Positions 18,901-23,001 of a stretch of 23,001 bases of DNA are shown one piece after another. Made by a program: the position numbers and the translations under genes. The stretch lies in contig NOWV01000414.1 of the NCBI GenBank assembly GCA_003344405.1, positions 1-23,001 on the forward strand. Direction: 5' to 3'. This DNA comes from Trichoplax sp. H2 (taxonomy: Eukaryota > Placozoa > Uniplacotomia > Trichoplacea). The stretch's first letter is position 1. Each line of letters opens with the position of its first letter. Below the pieces are notes generated by a model. The model worked only from the letters and a program-made list of their open reading frames with translations, was not told the origin of the DNA and did no database searches.

Positions 18901-20170
18901 TGTGATGGTGTTATACATGATATCCGATAGCTTATGCCAGGATAAAGTTAATACAAACTAAAAAGAATTATTCTACGGTCGAGAAGGACTGAAAGAGTAT
19001 TCAGTCCTAGTATGGACTTTCATACCTTGCGAGTTCATTTAGAAGAATGAATTTCAAAGTAGATTCGGATTATCAATTATTTCATATGGATATGCACATA
19101 CTGCATAAAGAGCTACAATCAGCTCATCATAAGGTAGTTACTATAGATTAATTACTTCATGACTTTACTTAATATAAGCATTGCAGTAATAATAGTAAAT
19201 CCGATGTTTTGCCCGGAAGATCCTTAACAATTGTAAAATGTTGAACCCCTGGCTCGAATTTTACTGATAAGGAAATAGAAATCGCTTTGACGTCTTACAA
19301 ATCAATAAGAGGACTCATCGGCCAAGATCGTGTCCTGATAAAGCTAGGTTTTATTGAGGGTTCGGAAGGCATACAGATGTAAAAAGGACTAAAGGAGCAT
19401 CAAATAGCTTAAAAGTACATAAAGACTAAAATATCGAAATTACCCAGTTTATTGGGCACTCATACAGCTGCTTACAAACAAAATAAAAGTACATTGGCAG
19501 ATATATAAGCCGACCATTCCTGCCATAAAAATGGTTCTAGTTTAGACTGCACTACTGTACATAGAAGCGCAGTAGGTAGCAGTTCTTAGGTTACGTAAGT
19601 GGACGTAATTTAAACTGACTAAACTTATACTAAATTGAGAAGAATGAATACGTCCTAATATGTGACTATCGCCCTAAAGGAATGAATCAAAAATCGTACC
19701 TAAGGTAACTGTATATAAAAGCTCTCTGATAGCAAGTTATACATTACGTATTTCAGTAGGAAAAGAATAGGGTAATGACTTTGACAACGCCCTGGGCCTT
19801 TGATTATATTACATTTAGAATATGGAGAGTAGACTCCCGCACAGATCCAAAATTTCAATGTCTTAATGCAAGAAGGCGATTGTCAGTTGTCCATCATGGC
19901 TCTGCACGATATCACATCTAAACACACCTGTAAAGTAATTAAGACTACAAGTCTAGACATAGAAGATAAAAGTTATTAAACTAAACGAATATTAGAATGT
20001 CTTAATACAATAATGCTTCTTGGATAATTATACAGCTCTGTTTATAGCTAATAATATTTTTAGCGAAAGCAACAATCCAACGGTCGCTTCGATTCATCCC
20101 ACGGCTGCTATTTATTGACTGCATAATTGCTGTATCTGAAGACTACTGGAAATGAGCTCGAAAAGTAAAA
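15921..20170. other. Intergenic region, no gene recognised
   Basis: About 4.2 kb of AT-rich sequence between the two genes, with stops frequent in all frames. Open stretches at 17079-17261 and 17349-17576 lack recognisable domains, and their AT-driven composition looks accidental. From about 19200 to 20000 the GC content appears higher, with two short plus-strand open stretches (about 19236-19380, and an ATG-initiated 48-codon frame at 19775-19921). They may be remnants of a decayed gene or element, but nothing was identified. Adjacent small hairpins lie at 18985-19025. No tRNA or rRNA was seen. Confidence 0.6.
16064..16069 (+). terminator. Candidate polyadenylation signal for gene 1
   Basis: AATAAA lies about 145 bp after the stop codon and is the first such hexamer downstream. 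Another AATAAA is at 16855-16860. The sequence is AT-rich, so chance matches are likely. Confidence 0.35.
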
Positions 20171-20272
20171 GTAAGTTTTAATTACTGATTTAGATCTTTA
20201 TCAAAGTATGATGTATTAATGAAGATGATAAAAGACCTAGTTAGTTTTGTTTTACTAATCTCTTAATTTTAG
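20171..20272 (+). other. Possible 5' UTR intron of gene 2
   Basis: A strong donor (AAAA|gtaagt at 20171) and acceptor (cttaattttag ending at 20272) bound a 102-bp interval, 31 bp before the start codon. An upstream non-coding exon ending at 20170 is therefore plausible. No TATA box or initiator could be assigned. Confidence 0.4.
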
Positions 20273-20303
20273 GAAAGCTCTGATCAAATTATGCTAATTG
20301 GAA

Positions 20304-20400
20304 ATGGAGAAAAGTATTTCAACTAGAGTCTCATCGTCATTGCTTTGGCTACTGATTTACTCGCTCTTGATAACCTCATTTCAGAATAGTAAAACGCTAG
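20304..20400 (+). CDS. Gene 2 exon 1: signal peptide
   Basis: MEKSISTRVSSSLLWLLIYS is followed by LLITSFQNSKTLG. A basic N-terminus, a strong hydrophobic core and a polar end give a classic secretory signal. The ATG at 20304 has a purine at -3 and G at +4. The donor CTAG|gtaaga is phase 1, matching the downstream exons. An ATG at 20291 is out of frame and is read as an upstream ORF. Confidence 0.8.
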
Positions 20401-22839
20401 GTAAGATCTAAAATTTTAAAATACTTATTAGAAACTATCAAAAACCTTAATCATGATATAATCAAGTAACTACACTGAAAGAGATTGTAAGTACAAATAA
20501 ATAAATTTTAGTCATCATCTACGTTATATCTGCAGCTAAAGTTTGCAAAGCTAATCCCCATTAATCTTAGTCGTAAAAATTAATTTTTAAAGATTATTTT
20601 AATACCAAATTCTAAACATAAGCTATAATTAAATTAATGATTAGTCGTTTACTATGGTTAAGAGCGCACTTAGATGTAATCAATTTTAAATTGTTGCTTC
20701 TTTGACTACCTTATTTATGTTGGCTGTCATCAGGCGATATCTTAAATTCGAATGAAGTTCACAGTGAATTGGTTATTCAATCAAATGAAAACGCCGATGG
20801 TTAGTATGATAGTAAATCAAATATTCCTCTACCATTTATTTACGTTATATGTACATGTCAATGTACTATACGTACAGTCGATTTAATTTTTGAAAGGTTA
20901 GAAATACGAAAGATTTGATTCTCATTTGTAAGATTAAACTCGATTTGAAATATTGTGCTGTGTTACTGTAAGTTTCAATCAAGTCGAATGCGTCTTTCTA
21001 ATATTATTCTTGATCAATCACATAACCGCCTTTCATTTCAACCATTATGCAATTGATAGCTTTTATCTAGCAGCTTATGCTACTCTGAAGCATTAAATAG
21101 AAACTGTATGATTTTATTACTCAAATATCCTTCCTTATTAACTGCCGTTTGCTCAATTATAAATATTTTACTCGTAGTTAATAAAGCCTGAAGGGACCAA
21201 ATATTTAGTGCTATTTGAATTACTTCTACTAGCGTTGATTTAAACATTTTCTTGTTTATTTAGATTTTCTAAACGATTTTAGAAGATCATACTGTATTGA
21301 TCTGATGAAACTCGCTATTAATCTCTGTATCCTATAGACTAACTCCTTTATTACAATTGTTATACTTGTATAGTATCAGAATACCGATTAGTATCATCCT
21401 CATTAGCGGACGAAAAGCAGACAATTACGAATGTTATATCATTAACAGGTTAGATATTATGTTCATATATGAGATTATATCGAATATTGACTATATGCTG
21501 TTACGACTAAATGTGGTATACTGTATGCGCGTATACTCTAAGTATATTGAGAGTTTGACGTAGAAAGTACGATAAATGAAGCTACACGTGATCAATACAC
21601 GCATATATCTTAATTAGTATACAGTATACTGTAGAGAATATGATAATATTAAACCGTTCAGTGACATCCTATGAAAGTTATCGACCATCTTATTTATTTT
21701 AAGATGCACTGGCATCGACAATAGTACCTGCAATTCATAGGGTTAATACTGTAATTACAGCCAGTCATCAAGTTAATATATCCGTATCGATTGAAGATAA
21801 ACTAGCAATACTGTATAATCATTGAAGGAAAGACAATGAGCGCGAGCATAATATCATCAATAAGTTACTAGACATCGTGAAAAGTGATATATTTATTGTA
21901 GTACATAAGGGATTTTAAATATAAAATAACACAAATCAATTTCTTGTATAGTTAGTATTTTTAATTCATAAAACATATTTATAAATACGGATATTCCTTT
22001 ATAGAACATGGCGATATCCAATTATCTACCCAAACTCTGTCAACATTATCATCGAACAATGATATTATTACAAGTGCCACTACCTATAGTAGCTTCCAAC
22101 TGCAAATAGGCGATGTAAATACCCAATCATTCAATGATATACCATCTTTATTACAAGATGTAAAGGCATCGTCAGTAATATCGTTAGAGATAGATAGTCG
22201 AATTATAACAGAAATAATTACAGTAAATCAACAAGTTAGTACATTTGCAACGTCGAAAAATCAATTAAAATCATCATCATTGGAAAACACTCTAATAAGT
22301 ACGACTGCAACGTTAACAGGTTAGAGGTTGTACTCATACATAATATTAATACATGGATATTAAATACGTACTGAAGTGAATAGAAATTAATAGTTGATAC
22401 CTAAGCATATCGTAAATGTTTGTTAAAAAAGTGAGTTAGCATTTATAAATAATGCTGCGTAAAGATATAAAAAATATGAAAATATTTATACTTACGTATA
22501 CTATTTAACTTTCAGGCTATGATACTATTGAAAAATCTAGCGATATTCTATCGACGCTTTCGCCGAGCATTATTACAAGCTCGCCTATCTACGATAGTCT
22601 CCAATCGCAAACAAGCTATGTATCTGCTTACTCAGTCGATACTAGTGTTAGTCGTATAATATCTTTATTACAAGATATACTTACGTCGACAATAACATTA
22701 ACAGAGATAGAAAATCAAAGTACGACGTCGTTAGTTATATCAAGTCAACAAGTAAGTACGCTTATAACGTCGAAAGATCTCTTAGAGTCATCATTACTAG
22801 AGAATAGACAAGAAACTACATCTATGTTATCGTCGACAG
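20304..22839 (+). CDS. Gene 2: 5' end of a Ser/Thr-rich surface protein, tandem paralogue of gene 1 (3'-partial)
   Basis: Proposed exons: 20304-20400, 20734-20799, 21374-21448, 22005-22319, 22516-22839, all joined in phase 1 with GT-AG introns. The product starts with a signal peptide. Two short linker exons come next, then two cysteine-free Ser/Thr-rich exons of 105 and 108 codons. The last exon aligns by eye with the tandem exons of gene 1 (SLLQDILTST versus [15 protein letters not shown] versus EIESQS, STLITSKD versus STRITSDD). Same strand, same exon phase and the same GTTAGA donors imply a tandem gene duplicate. The EGF/NIDO/VWD part, if present, lies beyond the right edge. The order is inferred from phase and ORF logic; the two small exons are the least certain. 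Confidence 0.72.
20734..20799 (+). CDS. Gene 2 exon 2 (candidate): short linker
   Basis: A 22-codon phase 1-1 exon from tcatcag|GC to GATG|gttagt, encoding GDILNSNEVHSELVIQSNEN plus AD. It is open, symmetric and flanked by good splice sites, but too short to identify. Confidence 0.55.
21374..21448 (+). CDS. Gene 2 exon 3 (candidate): short Ser/Thr-rich exon
   Basis: A 25-codon phase 1-1 exon from ttgtatag|TA to ACAG|gttaga, encoding VSEYRLVSSSLADEKQTITN and then VISLTG. Its ending and donor match the exon ending at 22319 (ATLTG, gttaga). It may be a truncated form of the repeat exon. Confidence 0.58.
21704..21866 (+). pseudogene. Decayed Ser/Thr-rich repeat exon
   Basis: After an acceptor-like ttttaag, the text resembles the repeat exons: GCATCGACAATAGTACCTGC, AGTCATCAAGTTAATAT, GGAAAGACAATGAG, GCGAGCATAATATCATCAATAAGTTA. 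The last matches the GCGAGCGTTATAGCATCGTCAGGTTA exon end of gene 1. A TGA at 21823-21825, a frame shift and loss of the CAG|GTTAGA donor indicate it is not used. The left boundary is approximate. Confidence 0.6.
22005..22319 (+). CDS. Gene 2 exon 4: Ser/Thr-rich repeat-type exon
   Basis: A 105-codon phase 1-1 exon from tttatag|AA to ACAG|gttaga. It encodes EHGDIQLSTQTLSTLSS... DIPSLLQDVKASSVISLEID ...QQVSTFATSKNQLKSSSLEN ...ATLTG. It is Ser/Thr-rich, has no cysteine, and is related to the next exon and to the gene 1 tandem exons. Confidence 0.8.
22516..22839 (+). CDS. Gene 2 exon 5: Ser/Thr-rich repeat-type exon
   Basis: A 108-codon phase 1-1 exon from actttcag|GC to ACAG|gttaga, encoding GYDTIEKSSDILSTLSPS...SLLQDILTSTITLTEIENQS...QQVSTLITSKDLLESSLLEN...MLSSTG. 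It is the closest gene 2 match to the gene 1 repeat exons in length, phase, ending and donor. Confidence 0.82.
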
Positions 22840-22998
22840 GTTAGAGATTATACTACATGCATATCAGAATGTATAGACGCTGTAACGCGTGTATAAATAG
22901 TTATAGCTAACTTAAAATAGATATATACGATTAACGTAGTATTACAGAAATATAATAATAATACGCGTTTTCTACGTATATCGTAATATACTCTATAG

Positions 22999-23001
22999 CT
23001 T
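22999..23001 (+). other. Possible acceptor of the next gene 2 exon at window edge
   Basis: The sequence ends ...tactctatag|CTT. An AG at 22997-22998 after a pyrimidine-containing tract would leave a 159-bp intron after 22839 and start the next exon in the expected position. Only three bases are visible. Confidence 0.3.

Noticed and set aside
19200-19260. tRNA-like text near a GGCTCGAATTTT stretch
   Set aside because: No paired acceptor, D or anticodon arms could be drawn around it.

Overview
The window is eukaryotic, animal nuclear DNA. It is AT-rich, has spliceosomal GT-AG introns mostly 60-300 bp long, and encodes extracellular modules found in animal cell-surface proteins (EGF, NIDO, AMOP, VWD, SEA). 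The compact introns and low GC fit an early-branching metazoan such as a placozoan or sponge. That placement is inference; the sequence alone does not name the species.

Almost everything recognisable belongs to two genes in head-to-tail order on the plus strand. Gene 1 (before position 1 to 15920) lacks its 5' end here. I can trace 38 exons (about 2,790 residues) that join in frame at every junction. In order they encode: a Ser/Thr-rich region built from near-identical 321-bp exons repeated every ~402 bp (1-1426); a 1.5-kb Ser/Thr-rich mucin-like exon (1508-3019); a short linker (3173-3289); seven EGF modules (3430-5028); NIDO (5089 to about 6290); AMOP (about 6330-6858); VWD with a GDPH motif (7050-7616); a post-VWD region with a conserved Cys pair (8928-9191); a cadherin-like/Ig-like region (9273 to about 9530); ten EGF modules (about 9530-12106); a SEA domain split over three exons (12878-13474); three more EGF modules (14339-15077); one transmembrane helix (15168-15267); and an acidic cytoplasmic tail ending at 15918-15920. 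NIDO-AMOP-VWD-EGF-TM is the MUC4-like architecture. A SEA domain near the membrane, as in MUC1/MUC16-type mucins, makes this a composite membrane mucin.

From 15921 to about 20170 no convincing gene is visible. It holds the 3' flank of gene 1, a candidate polyA signal, short inverted repeats, and small open stretches that look decayed or accidental.

Gene 2 begins at 20304 with a clear signal-peptide exon. Small phase-1 exons follow (20734-20799, 21374-21448), then two Ser/Thr-rich exons (22005-22319, 22516-22839) whose translations resemble the tandem exons of gene 1. It runs off the right edge. It looks like a tandem paralogue and shows what the missing 5' end of gene 1 may look like. A decayed copy of the same exon type lies at about 21704-21866.

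The notable points are the very recent exon-intron amplification, the presence of two potential self-cleavage modules (GDPH and SEA, the latter with an altered site) in one protein, an in-frame open extension past the gene 1 stop, and the neighbouring paralogue with its relic exon.
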